Source: a virus
DNA length: 30,969 nucleotides
IMG/VR virus record: IMGVR_UViG_3300028388_001035
Coordinates: 1-30,969 of that record
Reading direction: 5' to 3' (one strand)
The position numbers and the translations under genes were made by a program. Shown here piece by piece: positions 1 through 7,122 of the stretch; the stretch's first letter is position 1, and every line of letters starts with the position of its first letter. The notes under the pieces are model-generated. The model was not told where the DNA came from, ran no database searches, and saw nothing but the letters and a program-made list of their open reading frames with translations.

Positions 1-159
1 GGAAAATGTTGTGCGTGTTGTATCTTCAAACGCTTCACACTCGATAATCGAAATCTCGTCAGCGGCTACAAGGTCTCGCTGCTCACCCGCCTCGGCTGCC
101 GATAGCGAAGAGTAGTCACCGCCAGAGGGCGCGACCGTTACGATAACTTCCGTTGCCAC
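1..159 (-). CDS. N-terminal part of a tail/adhesin-like structural protein (cut by window edge)
   Basis: A GTG at 157-159 opens a frame that stays open for 53 codons to the left edge. The peptide begins VATEVIVTVAPSGGDYSSL. A start of the form 'VTVAPSGGDYSSLSA..EA' is, from memory, common at the N-terminus of phage surface proteins that continue as a beta-helix or beta-rich adhesin; that is family knowledge, not a search result. The GTG lies one base after the stop codon of the upstream gene (TAG at 161-163), as expected for translational coupling in a structural operon. The C-terminal part is outside the window, so size and final function cannot be judged. Confidence 0.65.
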   Translation of the reverse strand, partial: MATEVIVTVAPSGGDYSSLSAAEAGEQRDLVAADEISIIECEAFEDTTRTTFS

Positions 160-160
160 G

Positions 161-931
161 CTATACCGTCAGTTGGTCGGTGAGGTAGTTGGAAATCTGC
201 GCTGCGGTGCCGCTGACCGTGCCGCCGTTGGCTGCAAGGTAATCCAGCCCCGCCTGATTAATCACCCAGCGACGACGACGGAAACTGATCTGCCGCCAGC
301 TTTCCTCTATGTCATCCTTGAATGCGGTGTACACCGTGGCCGCAGGGATTGTGAAGCTGTTCGCGTCGATGATCGTGCCGCCGTTGCGCTCTACCGCTGC
401 CGCGATCTGGGCCGGTGTAAATGTACCAGCGTTAGTGATGCCGACCTGCTGGGTGCCGCTGGCGAACCCTTCATCCACAAACACGACGCCCGCACCTACA
501 GGGTCAATGCCCCAGAATCCTTCGCTGGTAGCAGCGTCGAATGAGCTGATTCCGAACGTATAGCTGGTATTGGTGTGCGACTGGTAGGTACCACCCCATT
601 TCGTGACAAAGCCGTCCATCTGCGCGCGCGTGATTGCATTCGCACCGCTGGTGCTGACCATGGTGCTGGTGATGGTCACGACGTAGTTCCCGTTGCCATC
701 GTTGCTGTCGATGTTGCTGGTGGGTTCGTGCCACCATTCTTGAAGGTAGGACAGCACCTGTTCCACAGTGCGGTCCGTCACCGTCACATGGTAAAAGTTG
801 CCAGCGGCGGGCACTTCAGCGCCGCCGAACACGTGGTCGTCAGGAAACGCGCCGACGATCTCACCTTGACGCCACTTGCCCGGCGAATCCGGAACTGCGT
901 TGTCGTTTTGCTTAACTAGCAGAATTGCCAT
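161..931 (-). CDS. Structural protein of unknown function, 256 aa
   Basis: This 256-residue protein starts at an ATG overlapping the end of the upstream 63-aa gene by 20 nt and ends one base before the next gene's GTG. It has no signal peptide or membrane segment. It is rich in Gly, Thr, Ser and Asn with alternating beta-like stretches in the middle (NGNYVVTITSTMVSTSGANA), and has a helical, Arg-rich patch near residue 215 (SFRRRRW). Position among portal, collagen-like and adhesin genes suggests a virion component, perhaps of the tail or a fibre. I do not recognise the family. The DNA is more GC-rich than the terminase-portal region, which hints at a separately acquired host-interaction module. 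Confidence 0.7.
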   Translation of the reverse strand: MAILLVKQNDNAVPDSPGKWRQGEIVGAFPDDHVFGGAEVPAAGNFYHVTVTDRTVEQVLSYLQEWWHEPTSNIDSNDGNGNYVVTITSTMVSTSGANAITRAQMDGFVTKWGGTYQSHTNTSYTFGISSFDAATSEGFWGIDPVGAGVVFVDEGFASGTQQVGITNAGTFTPAQIAAAVERNGGTIIDANSFTIPAATVYTAFKDDIEESWRQISFRRRRWVINQAGLDYLAANGGTVSGTAAQISNYLTDQLTV

Positions 932-1103
932 CTACCACCTCGCCATCGCGCCTGTGCGCGAGTCTATATGAGTGAAAGTTTTCAGCAAAGGTAAATTGCA
1001 GCCAGCCGCCGATCCACAGCCCGTAAACCACCGCGAGCAGCTTTGACCAGCCAAACTGCGCCTTACTAGCGACTTCTGCAAGTATTTCTGCTTTTGTTGC
1101 CAT
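912..1103 (-). CDS. Small single-pass membrane protein, 63 aa
   Basis: The 63-residue product starts MATKAEILAEVASKAQ and has one hydrophobic stretch at about residues 19-40 (WSKLLAVVYGLWIGGWLQF), followed by a polar, His- and Arg-containing tail. A helical N-terminus followed by one membrane segment is compatible with a small inner-membrane phage protein, but no family is recognised. It sits between a 148-aa structural gene (12-bp gap) and the 256-aa gene (20-nt overlap), so it is co-transcribed with virion genes. It could be an auxiliary lysis or infection protein; this is inference from topology only. Confidence 0.6.
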   Translation of the reverse strand: MATKAEILAEVASKAQFGWSKLLAVVYGLWIGGWLQFTFAENFHSYRLAHRRDGEVVDGNSAS

Positions 1104-1115
1104 AATTATTTTCCC

Positions 1116-1562
1116 TTACGCTACCGTAGCAATGCCAGAAGCATTCCACGTAATTGTCAGGTCGCCAGCCGTCATGTCAATAACAGCACCAAGATCAACA
1201 AAAGCAACAGCCGGATCGCCTGCTTGTGTATCATTGTAGATAATTGCCCAACGAGCGTCCGTCGGGTTTCCTGCGTTTTGTGCCCACGTTACTGATGCAC
1301 CTGTGTCATCAAACGTTGCAGTGCCACCTGCCGTAGGGTCGTCCCACATAGCTGCCCATGTGTCCAAGGTTTCACCCCCAGCCGCATAGTTACCGCCTGC
1401 TGTAACTTGAGTAAAATCCCCCAAAGCCGGAGTGGCTGTAGTGTCAGCAGGAGTTGCAGTAGAATTTACTAGAGCCACTTTAATTGTGTCACTTCCTGCC
1501 CATCCTGCAAAATAATCAATAGCTTTTGCTGCGTTAAACCATGTAACAGTACCCGCTGCCAT
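1116..1562 (-). CDS. Phage structural protein, 148 aa (head/tail accessory)
   Basis: The frame is open further upstream, but the ATG at 1562 (MAAGTVTWFNAAKAIDYFAG) is the likely start: GGAGG lies about 6 nt upstream and the previous gene stops at 1564. The protein is Ala, Thr and Gly rich with many short beta-like segments (IKVALVNSTATP; LTITWNASGIATVA) and no membrane segment. Small proteins of this style are common in phage structural operons, where they often act as decoration or tail accessory proteins. That role is inferred from position downstream of the collagen-like protein; the exact function is unknown. Confidence 0.7.
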   Translation of the reverse strand: MAAGTVTWFNAAKAIDYFAGWAGSDTIKVALVNSTATPADTTATPALGDFTQVTAGGNYAAGGETLDTWAAMWDDPTAGGTATFDDTGASVTWAQNAGNPTDARWAIIYNDTQAGDPAVAFVDLGAVIDMTAGDLTITWNASGIATVA

Positions 1563-1563
1563 G

Positions 1564-2340
1564 TTAGACCTCCAATTGAATCCAAGTTGTATCGGGGTTA
1601 AAGAAAATTTCATCAGCGCCTACGGCATAGCCCATGACCCTGATAATTACGCCAGCACTAGAGGGACGCACGTTTGTAAACTCTCCGCTAGTTTCTGACA
1701 AGTACAGGATGTCTCCTGTGGTAAACCCCGACTTGGGGTAAAATCCATTTACAAAAAATACACCTTCGGCATCAAGTGCCATAGTTTCTGTACTTATTGC
1801 CACCAATGGTGAAGAAGCAGCCTCTGAATTAGCATCTACTTTGAGCATTTTACCGTTGGGAGCGTAATAACACAAATCACCCGCAACTAAGGCCTCACCG
1901 GCAACAAAAGTACGTGTGAATCCTTTTGTACCAAGGTCCAAGTTTTCCGTAAGCCTCCCACCGGACAAAGCCCCGCCAGACCCTGAGCCACCAAAGTGGT
2001 AATTGATAATATTGCCTTCGTTGTCTTTGTACAAAGAGTCCATAGAGCCTGCATCAATGACTTCTCCACTTGATAAGGTAACCGTAAGGTGGTTGTCAAA
2101 GTCTACTGATACATCAACAACGGATACACCTTGTTCGCCTTGCGGGCCTTGTTCACCTTGCTCACCTTGAGGGCCTTGAGGTCCTTGGATTCCTTGGGGT
2201 CCCTGAGGGCCAGTATCTCCTTTAGGTCCACGTTCACCTTGAGGACCTTCAGGACCTTGCTCGCCTTTGAGGGCTTTAACGTTGGCAACTTGCTTTTTAA
2301 GGTCTTCGTAGACTGCCAAAAGCATTACGTTAGATGCCAT
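1564..2340 (-). CDS. Collagen-like virion fibre protein, 258 aa
   Basis: Residues about 1-24 form a short helical N-terminus. They are followed by about 15 uninterrupted Gly-X-Y triplets at residues 26-71 ([19 protein letters not shown]...), the signature of a collagen-type triple helix. The rest is a beta-rich globular region containing '[19 protein letters not shown]' and a GSGSGG linker, a pattern seen in phage capsid or tail fibre ends and DUF2190-like proteins. A trimeric head or tail fibre is the natural reading: the collagen rod forms a stalk and the C-terminal domain a knob. The start overlaps the portal gene end by 11 nt. The Gly-X-Y DNA is repetitive (2130-2275), so length variation by slippage is possible. 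Confidence 0.82.
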   Translation of the reverse strand: MASNVMLLAVYEDLKKQVANVKALKGEQGPEGPQGERGPKGDTGPQGPQGIQGPQGPQGEQGEQGPQGEQGVSVVDVSVDFDNHLTVTLSSGEVIDAGSMDSLYKDNEGNIINYHFGGSGSGGALSGGRLTENLDLGTKGFTRTFVAGEALVAGDLCYYAPNGKMLKVDANSEAASSPLVAISTETMALDAEGVFFVNGFYPKSGFTTGDILYLSETSGEFTNVRPSSAGVIIRVMGYAVGADEIFFNPDTTWIQLEV

Positions 2341-4336
2341 TGTTTAACATCTCCATAAGTTTCTTTTCGGCTTCGTTGTTGGCTGACAAATTCTTAGTCT
2401 CAGCTTCCATTTTTGCGTTGCGTGTTTCCATCTCTTTTTCTTTCATAGCAAGCTCAGCAACCCTGATTCGACGCTCAAACTCTTTTTCGTCGTCAGAACC
2501 TTCGTCAAGGTTAGTTGTGCTGGCCCGAATAAGATCCACCTGAAGCTCCTGAGGAGCCAACTGAGCCTCGACGGACAGCTTGGTGGCATTGGCTTGGTCC
2601 TTCTGTGCTTGTGCGCTTAGAGCGGCTGTCTGGGCCTGCTGGAAGGCCATTTGAGCTTGGTGTTGTTCCATTTGCATCTGTTGTGCTTCAGGATTAGGCT
2701 CAGAGGCTTTACGCAGGGTAGCAATAAGCGTTTCACGGTTGTTAAGGGCCATGTTTTCTACAATGGCTTCCACTAGCGCAGGGTACGCTGGGCTGTCTTG
2801 GTTCATTGTTTGCAGCAGTTGCGTAAGTTGAGTTACTTCGTATTCCCGCGCAATAATGCCCAATGAGCTAGTAGTATGGAAGCTAAAGTCCCTTACCGGA
2901 TAGCGCTCTGGATCATACTGCATGTACCTGTAGGCTGCTTTCTGTATAAAGGGAATGAGGAAAGAGTCTTGGAAGCTAATCAACGTGCGCTTGTGGCGTT
3001 TAATAATGGCACCGAGGGACATAGAGATCCCTGCTGCTGTAGCTTCACCATTAACTTGCCCAGCAATACCTGCGGAGTCTACAGCGCCGGTGGCTTGCTG
3101 GAGCATTTGTTGCAGTGCACTGGTTTGAGCAAAAGATGTTTGCTTAACGTCACCAATGTTCAAAGGCATAAAGGCACGAGCAGGGTCACCTTGGGTGAGC
3201 CAGACTTTGCCCGGACGTACGTCGTACTTGACTCCGGGAATTTTGGTGTTGGCGTCCATGGCAAGCATAGGTGCAACCGTGAGAGCCAAAGTGTCAATAC
3301 GTGCCCGCATTTCAACGTCAAGGGCTTTCTGTACGTTGTAACCTTTCTCGCATGTTCCTCGTCCCCAAAAGCGCCCCGGAACAATGTCCCACTGGAAAGC
3401 TACAACTGAACGGTCTCCCGTCATCATGTAGGGTGCTTTCTGTGCCTTGAGGACAGTTTGACCACCGTTGGCAAGCACAACACATGCTTCGGTGTACAGC
3501 TTATCTTCTAGGTCGTCGTCATATTCTCTGAGCAGTTCAGTAGGTACTTTGCCGTAGTATTTAATCAAGCGTACACGATCTGAGTTGTCTCCGGGCGAGG
3601 ATGCAAGTTCAGGGTCTGCTTCAAGGTCCCTGTCATGCACTGCTTCCCCAATGGGGCCTTCAAAGTACACACCTTGTTCTTGAAGTTCTTCTACAGTGTG
3701 CTTACTAACAAAGGAATCAATAGCGCAACCCAGCGCATCTTCAACACACGTTGCAGCCGGGTCAATTCGGAAATTCTGAGGCAGTACGGGGACCAGTTTG
3801 ACAACCGGACGTTCTTCAAATTGTACACCGCCTATAGTCAATTGGCCGTCCATGCCGGGCCTAGAGGCAGGCTTTTCTTCCACAACGGTGTCTAGGACTA
3901 CTTCAGCTATTCCTGTGCCAAAAATAGATGCGTTAAGCAGGCATTCGGCCACAGCGCGTCTGATTTTACATTTTTCGAAGTCTCGCAGAAGCTGATTACG
4001 GAGAAATTCAACATCCTGAGGGTTTTCATCCCCAATATTATCTTTAATGTCAAACCAATCACCTCTTCCAAAGGTAGCTTCTTCAATTTCAGCTACATTT
4101 GACTCGACAGCTTGCTGCAAAGCCGGTGAAATCAGCCTAGAGCGCTCAGATTGTCTCTCTTGATCTTCTTTAGCCCAAATACCACGCCAAAGACGATAGT
4201 ATTCTCGGTGTTTTTCTTCATAATTTGTTTCGTAGTCTTGCGCCCACTGGTCAACTTGGGAGATTACCCACTCCCCAAGGTCATCAAAGGCCTCCGAGGG
4301 GTGTTCTTCCAGTGAGTTATAAGATAAATCGTCCAT
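2330..4336 (-). CDS. Portal protein (podovirus type), 668 aa
   Basis: The product is the size of podovirus portal (head-tail connector) proteins. It follows the terminase large subunit directly, the two overlapping by one base. The N-terminal half carries typical portal text such as '[10 protein letters not shown]', '[26 protein letters not shown]' and '[11 protein letters not shown]'. The last 130 or so residues are a long Gln/Ala/Glu-rich coiled coil ([20 protein letters not shown] and onward), matching the C-terminal barrel helix of P22-like and T7-like portals. Twelve copies would form the DNA channel at one capsid vertex and bind the terminase. No capsid or scaffold gene follows directly; a collagen-like fibre gene comes next, which is unusual. 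Confidence 0.9.
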   Translation of the reverse strand: MDDLSYNSLEEHPSEAFDDLGEWVISQVDQWAQDYETNYEEKHREYYRLWRGIWAKEDQERQSERSRLISPALQQAVESNVAEIEEATFGRGDWFDIKDNIGDENPQDVEFLRNQLLRDFEKCKIRRAVAECLLNASIFGTGIAEVVLDTVVEEKPASRPGMDGQLTIGGVQFEERPVVKLVPVLPQNFRIDPAATCVEDALGCAIDSFVSKHTVEELQEQGVYFEGPIGEAVHDRDLEADPELASSPGDNSDRVRLIKYYGKVPTELLREYDDDLEDKLYTEACVVLANGGQTVLKAQKAPYMMTGDRSVVAFQWDIVPGRFWGRGTCEKGYNVQKALDVEMRARIDTLALTVAPMLAMDANTKIPGVKYDVRPGKVWLTQGDPARAFMPLNIGDVKQTSFAQTSALQQMLQQATGAVDSAGIAGQVNGEATAAGISMSLGAIIKRHKRTLISFQDSFLIPFIQKAAYRYMQYDPERYPVRDFSFHTTSSLGIIAREYEVTQLTQLLQTMNQDSPAYPALVEAIVENMALNNRETLIATLRKASEPNPEAQQMQMEQHQAQMAFQQAQTAALSAQAQKDQANATKLSVEAQLAPQELQVDLIRASTTNLDEGSDDEKEFERRIRVAELAMKEKEMETRNAKMEAETKNLSANNEAEKKLMEMLNNGI

Positions 4337-5607
4337 TAGTAACCTGCGTATAAGTCAAGAGGTTCAGATGTGTCTAGTTCTTGGTCAAAATCGTTGTACG
4401 GGTTGTACATAACTTTGGCTAATTGATCTATGTACGCCAACGCATCCACCATGTCGTCATGGGTTAATGGATCAGGGAACTGAAATAACTGGTCTAGGAA
4501 CTTATAATTCCAATCACCTTTGTTCAGGGCAATCCTACCGTTCTCAAAACGTCCCTGTAAGGCCCACATAATCCTATCAGTTTTCTTTTTGTTGCCGTGG
4601 GTCAGTTCTTGTATGTTAAAGAATCTGCCGTTTTGTCTCATTAAATCTTGCAAAGGAGACATAACGGCTTGTTTAGCAATTCCCTTCTCAATCCCTACAG
4701 CGACTGGCTGATACGTTGCAACAGCCCAAAAGATTTTATTGGCCGTAGTGTTTAAATCCCAACGACCACTAATAATGTCCTCTACGTACCATCCTGCTTG
4801 GTTAACTTTTACGACCGCTATCGCCGTGTCGTCCAACCGAGCATTTTTTAATTTACGTGCTTTAGCTGTATCTTCAAAACCAGCAAGGTCAACTGCTATG
4901 TAGTACTGGCCGGTTTGAGGGGATTCTGTCGAAAATTTAACCCATTCTTCCTTGAACATTTCGGACCCCAAGGATTCAAAGGATGCCATGAATTCCTGTC
5001 TGAATGCGTAGGAAGACATTGATCGTTTAGCTGCGTCAATTTCTTCTTTTGCGATGGTCGGGTTATCATAGGACGTGAAATGCCACGCTTTGTAATTCTC
5101 GTACCCATCTACTTGTTTATCTGCCTTGAGGTACAGATCATAGAAATGGTTGCGTCCCTCCGGAGTTCCAATGAACAATGCGTCCCCTTGTTGGTCAGCC
5201 AATGCAGGCCTGAGGATTAGTTCCCATACGTCAGGCTTAATGCCTGCGTACTCATCCAACACCAAAAACTTAAGTGATACACCACGCATTGTATCTGGCC
5301 TATCACCACCTTTGAGACTAATCTTAGCCCCGTTAATCAGTGTAATTTGCAAGTTGTTAATGTGGTACCCTGTGATTACGTCTTGACCTAAGTCGAGCAG
5401 GGTGTCCCACATAATGTCTCTTGCCTGTCCCTGAGTAGGTGCAACGTAAAAGACATGCCCTTTGTCACTTTGGAGGCCGTAGATTAATAGCATCCAAGCA
5501 GCAAGCCTAGACTTACCACAACGCCTCCCAGCGGCTACAATCTTAAAGCGACTAGGATCATTAAAGACTTCAATCTGCCACGGGAGCAGCTTTACGTCAA
5601 GATCCAT
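4336..5607 (-). CDS. terL: Terminase large subunit, 423 aa
   Basis: This is the DNA-packaging motor ATPase and nuclease. The Walker A motif is at residues 25-33 (AAGRRCGKS), Walker B at about 112-120 (LKFLVLDEY), and the coupling motif IGTPEG follows. The C-terminal RNase H-like nuclease starts with YYIAVDLAG near residue 235 and ends with the conserved HDDMVDALAY. The length of 423 aa is usual for short podovirus or siphovirus versions. The start overlaps the M15 peptidase gene by 11 nt and the stop overlaps the portal start, giving a coupled TerS-peptidase-TerL-portal order. Confidence 0.95.
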   Translation of the reverse strand: MDLDVKLLPWQIEVFNDPSRFKIVAAGRRCGKSRLAAWMLLIYGLQSDKGHVFYVAPTQGQARDIMWDTLLDLGQDVITGYHINNLQITLINGAKISLKGGDRPDTMRGVSLKFLVLDEYAGIKPDVWELILRPALADQQGDALFIGTPEGRNHFYDLYLKADKQVDGYENYKAWHFTSYDNPTIAKEEIDAAKRSMSSYAFRQEFMASFESLGSEMFKEEWVKFSTESPQTGQYYIAVDLAGFEDTAKARKLKNARLDDTAIAVVKVNQAGWYVEDIISGRWDLNTTANKIFWAVATYQPVAVGIEKGIAKQAVMSPLQDLMRQNGRFFNIQELTHGNKKKTDRIMWALQGRFENGRIALNKGDWNYKFLDQLFQFPDPLTHDDMVDALAYIDQLAKVMYNPYNDFDQELDTSEPLDLYAGY

Positions 5608-5956
5608 AGCCCCACATAGTCAAGTACAACCTATCATCGTCATCTAGGTGTACACTGCCGTTGTTTACACCAATCCCTGTAAATTCCATCTTAATGGCTT
5701 CTTGGACCAGTTTGCGCATATGAGGGCCACGGACAAGCAAATCAACAGCTACACCCCTTGTGTGCGCACCACCACCATTAGGTTTGTTACGCTCCAAAGA
5801 ATGCGTTGTTGACCTAAAGCCACTTAGGACTACCAAAGGGAAACCTAGGCGGTGTCTAAGCTCATCCAAACGGTACAGGAAACACTCAGACATTTGGTTT
5901 TCACCAGTCTCTTTACAATCAAACTCAGACTTCTTAAAGTACTTAAGTGGTCTCAT
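5597..5956 (-). CDS. M15-family peptidase, probable endolysin, 119 aa
   Basis: The frame can be read from 6049, but residues before the ATG at 5956 look unlike a protein and overlap TerS deeply, so MRPLKYFKKSEFDC is chosen as the start. The family zinc motif of D-Ala-D-Ala or L-Ala-D-Glu peptidases is present: SGFRS at 45-49, then GAHTRGVAVD with H65 and D72, and SVHLD with H103. These enzymes cleave peptidoglycan peptide cross-links; in phages they act as endolysins or entry lysins. The protein has no signal peptide or wall-binding domain, so release would need a holin. The location between the two terminase genes, far from the holin-like gene at 29.2 kb, is notable. Confidence 0.85.
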   Translation of the reverse strand: MRPLKYFKKSEFDCKETGENQMSECFLYRLDELRHRLGFPLVVLSGFRSTTHSLERNKPNGGGAHTRGVAVDLLVRGPHMRKLVQEAIKMEFTGIGVNNGSVHLDDDDRLYLTMWGYGS

Positions 5957-6350
5957 CGGTGTACTCTGCGTCAATGGCTTCCTCTGTGGACACCTTTGTT
6001 TCTCCAACACCAGATATGTTGATCTGTATAGCGTTTCTAGCATTACCACCCTTTAGGATTTCTTTTTCAAACGCAGCCACAGGAGCTACACGGTCCATAA
6101 CAAGTTTCCAAGCTGCTGCTTGATTCTTATGCTCAGGGTCCAAAGCTGCATCAAAGATTGCATCTAGTACCTTACGTGACCTTGGGGACGCAAGCATTCT
6201 GTCCCTGTATTCATTAATTATACTTTGGACACCCTTAGGTCTACCTACGGGTCTTTTCTCTGTTTTCTTTGGAGGTCTACCTTTACGTTTATTCTTTGGT
6301 ATTTCTTCTAAGGTATTATCCTTTAATGTTTTTTCTTTAGGATTATCCAT
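5943..6350 (-). CDS. terS: Terminase small subunit-like DNA-binding protein, 135 aa
   Basis: The N-terminal 40 residues are highly basic and carry two AT-hook-like motifs (KGRPPKK and VGRPKG). They are followed by a helical region (SIINEYRDRMLASPRSRKVL... NQAAAWKLVMDRVAP) that resembles the core of small terminase subunits in marine podoviruses. It is the first gene of the leftward unit, with AAGGA 9 nt before the ATG, about 30 nt after the predicted transcription start of the perfect sigma-70 promoter at 6390-6418. The small subunit would recognise the packaging site and load TerL. Assignment rests on position and text resemblance; a general DNA-binding regulator is the main alternative. Confidence 0.75.
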   Translation of the reverse strand: MDNPKEKTLKDNTLEEIPKNKRKGRPPKKTEKRPVGRPKGVQSIINEYRDRMLASPRSRKVLDAIFDAALDPEHKNQAAAWKLVMDRVAPVAAFEKEILKGGNARNAIQINISGVGETKVSTEEAIDAEYTDETT

Positions 6351-6389
6351 TTTAGGGGTCCTTAAATTCTTTGCTACACTAATGTTATT

Positions 6390-6418
6390 ATTATAACATA
6401 TTTTTTTGCAAATGTCAA
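6390..6418 (-). promoter_or_regulatory. Consensus sigma-70 promoter for the leftward (late) unit
   Basis: On the minus strand the sequence reads TTGACA (6418-6413), exactly 17 bp, then TATAAT (6395-6390). Both hexamers and the spacing are perfect, and the spacer is A-rich. Transcription would start near 6383, leaving about a 30-nt leader before terS. The promoter is expected to be strong with host RNA polymerase, so late timing must come from repression or DNA topology rather than promoter weakness. Confidence 0.85.
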
Positions 6419-6438
6419 GTCTTTTTTTGGTGCGCCCT

Positions 6439-6467
6439 TTTACCCCTTCGCTGCGCTCAGGGGTAAA
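6439..6467. repeat. 9-bp inverted repeat with 11-nt loop
   Basis: TTTACCCCT (6439-6447) and AGGGGTAAA (6459-6467) are perfect complements. The loop contains a nested CGC-T-GCG inverted repeat. There is no T-run immediately after the stem on either strand, so an intrinsic terminator is unlikely. It lies just upstream of the leftward promoter and beside AT-rich DNA, so a protein-binding site or a cruciform involved in origin function is possible. Confidence 0.6.
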
Positions 6468-6527
6468 CCATTGTTTAGATTACAGTTTTATTAATTTGAA
6501 CTTTGGGTATTTTTTCTGAATTTTCCG

Positions 6528-6560
6528 TCTAGTAAACCTAATTTACCTTCTAGTAAACCT
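6528..6560. repeat. Two 12-bp direct repeats at 21-bp spacing in AT-rich DNA
   Basis: TCTAGTAAACCT occurs at 6528-6539 and again at 6549-6560, starts 21 bp apart, i.e. two helical turns. The core GTAAACC also occurs at 6463-6469 in the arm of the inverted repeat, and a related AGTAAACT is at 6586-6593. Same-face spacing suggests binding by a dimer or by cooperating monomers. Confidence 0.6.
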
Positions 6561-6610
6561 GAGTGGCAGCACCTTAGTTACCATAAGTAAACTCCCCCCC
6601 CCGGGGTACC

Positions 6611-6619
6611 TGTGGATAA
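6611..6619 (-). promoter_or_regulatory. DnaA box (perfect TTATCCACA)
   Basis: TGTGGATAA on the plus strand is the complement of TTATCCACA, the strongest known DnaA box of E. coli-type origins. It lies between the AT-rich segment and the repeat arrays. A single 9-mer match could arise by chance, but two further boxes lie about 160 bp away in the same orientation. Confidence 0.65.
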
Positions 6620-6646
6620 CTTTACAGCTATGCAACAAGTTTCATA

Positions 6647-6767
6647 GGTGTCAAATGTGGCCAAGGTTCCATTGTGACACTTAGGGGTGTCAAATGTGGC
6701 CAAGGTTCCAAAGTGACACTCAAGGGTTCCAAAGTGACACTCAAGGGTTCCAAAGTGACACTCAAGG
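6647..6767. repeat. 21-bp repeat family (three exact copies plus a diverged one)
   Basis: A 21-bp unit starting GTTCCAAAGTGACAC is repeated exactly and without gaps at 6705-6725, 6726-6746 and 6747-6767. A diverged copy (GTTCCATTGTGACAC) is at 6666-6686. Upstream, a longer unit beginning GGTGTCAAATGTGGCCAAGG is present at 6647 and 6686, offset by 39 bp. Each unit contains TGACAC, and GTGTCA also occurs in inverted orientation (6649-6654 against 6675-6680). The 21-bp period is two helical turns, as expected for sites bound on one DNA face by an initiator or repressor. Confidence 0.85.
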
Positions 6768-6776
6768 GTTGAGTTG

Positions 6777-6795
6777 TGTGTATAAGTGTGTATAA
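6777..6795 (-). promoter_or_regulatory. Two tandem DnaA-box matches, 10 bp apart
   Basis: TGTGTATAA occurs at 6777-6785 and 6787-6795. The complement TTATACACA fits the DnaA box consensus TTATNCACA. Both have the same orientation and nearly one helical turn of spacing, and match the orientation of the perfect box at 6611-6619. They sit between the 21-bp repeats and the 11-bp iterons. Confidence 0.6.
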
Positions 6796-6817
6796 GTGTG
6801 TGCCAATGTGGTACCCC

Positions 6818-6960
6818 ATAGGTTGCACATAGGTTGCACATAGGTTGCACATAGGTTGCACATAGGTTGCACCTAGGTTGCACATAGGTTGCACCTAGGT
6901 TGCACATAGGTTGCACCTAGGTTGCACATAGGTTGCACCTAGGTTGCACCTAGGTTGCAC
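6818..6960. repeat. Iteron array: 13 tandem copies of an 11-bp unit
   Basis: The 143 bp are exactly 13 x 11 bp of (A/C)TAGGTTGCAC with no insertions or deletions. Only the first base varies: units 1-5 have A, then C, A, C, A, C, A, C, C. Where the unit starts with C, the junction forms the palindrome ACCTAGGT. An 11-bp period keeps all units nearly on one face of the helix, as in iterons bound by replication initiators. The array stops 26 bp before the -35 of the rightward promoter. Peptide readings through it are periodic repeats of the same few residues on both strands and are not taken as genes. Confidence 0.92.
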
Positions 6961-6986
6961 AACATATGAATTTTTTGTTACACCTC

Positions 6987-7014
6987 TTGCATTCCCCGAT
7001 TGTTTGGCTATACT
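6987..7014 (+). promoter_or_regulatory. Sigma-70 promoter for the rightward (early) unit
   Basis: TTGCAT (6987-6992), 16-bp spacer, TATACT (7009-7014). Each hexamer is 5 of 6 to TTGACA or TATAAT. The start would be near 7021, giving about a 100-nt leader before the ATG at 7123. Adjacent is TCCATGGA (7018-7025), a short palindrome that could be an operator. The iteron array lies directly upstream, so the binding protein could affect this promoter. Confidence 0.7.
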
Positions 7015-7122
7015 GTGTCCATGGATAGGGAGGGAACACCCAGCAATACTAGGACTTGTTTGCTTGCACAATTGTGGGCGCTGTGGTATTGCTGTACGCA
7101 AAGCAACGCGGAGGGAAGACAA

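Larger units (their letters stand above)
6380..6960. other. Putative replication origin and divergent control region
   Basis: The stretch between the leftward promoter and the rightward promoter has no credible gene. It contains an inverted repeat (6439-6467), AT-rich DNA (about 6466-6560), a pair of 12-bp repeats (6528-6560), a perfect DnaA box (6611-6619), a 21-bp repeat family (6647-6767), two more DnaA-box matches (6777-6795) and 13 iterons of 11 bp (6818-6960). DnaA boxes next to an AT-rich segment and iterons are the known hallmarks of theta-type origins in plasmids and some phages. Origin function is inference. The arrays could also serve as operators or as a packaging site next to terS. 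Confidence 0.6.

Noticed and set aside
2876-3409. Plus-strand frame of 177 aa inside the portal gene
   Set aside because: It is the shadow of the well-supported portal protein; no ribosome site and unnatural composition.
6439-6467. Intrinsic terminator
   Set aside because: There is no T-run directly after the stem on either strand; the T-run on the plus strand lies before the stem.
6578-6916. Open minus-strand frames (MQPMCNL... peptides) through the repeats
   Set aside because: They result from the 11-bp and 21-bp repeats, which read as the same few residues in every frame; there is no ribosome site or non-repeat core.
6818-6960. CRISPR array
   Set aside because: The units are contiguous 11-mers without spacers and there are no cas genes nearby; the Cas4-like nuclease is a phage exonuclease.
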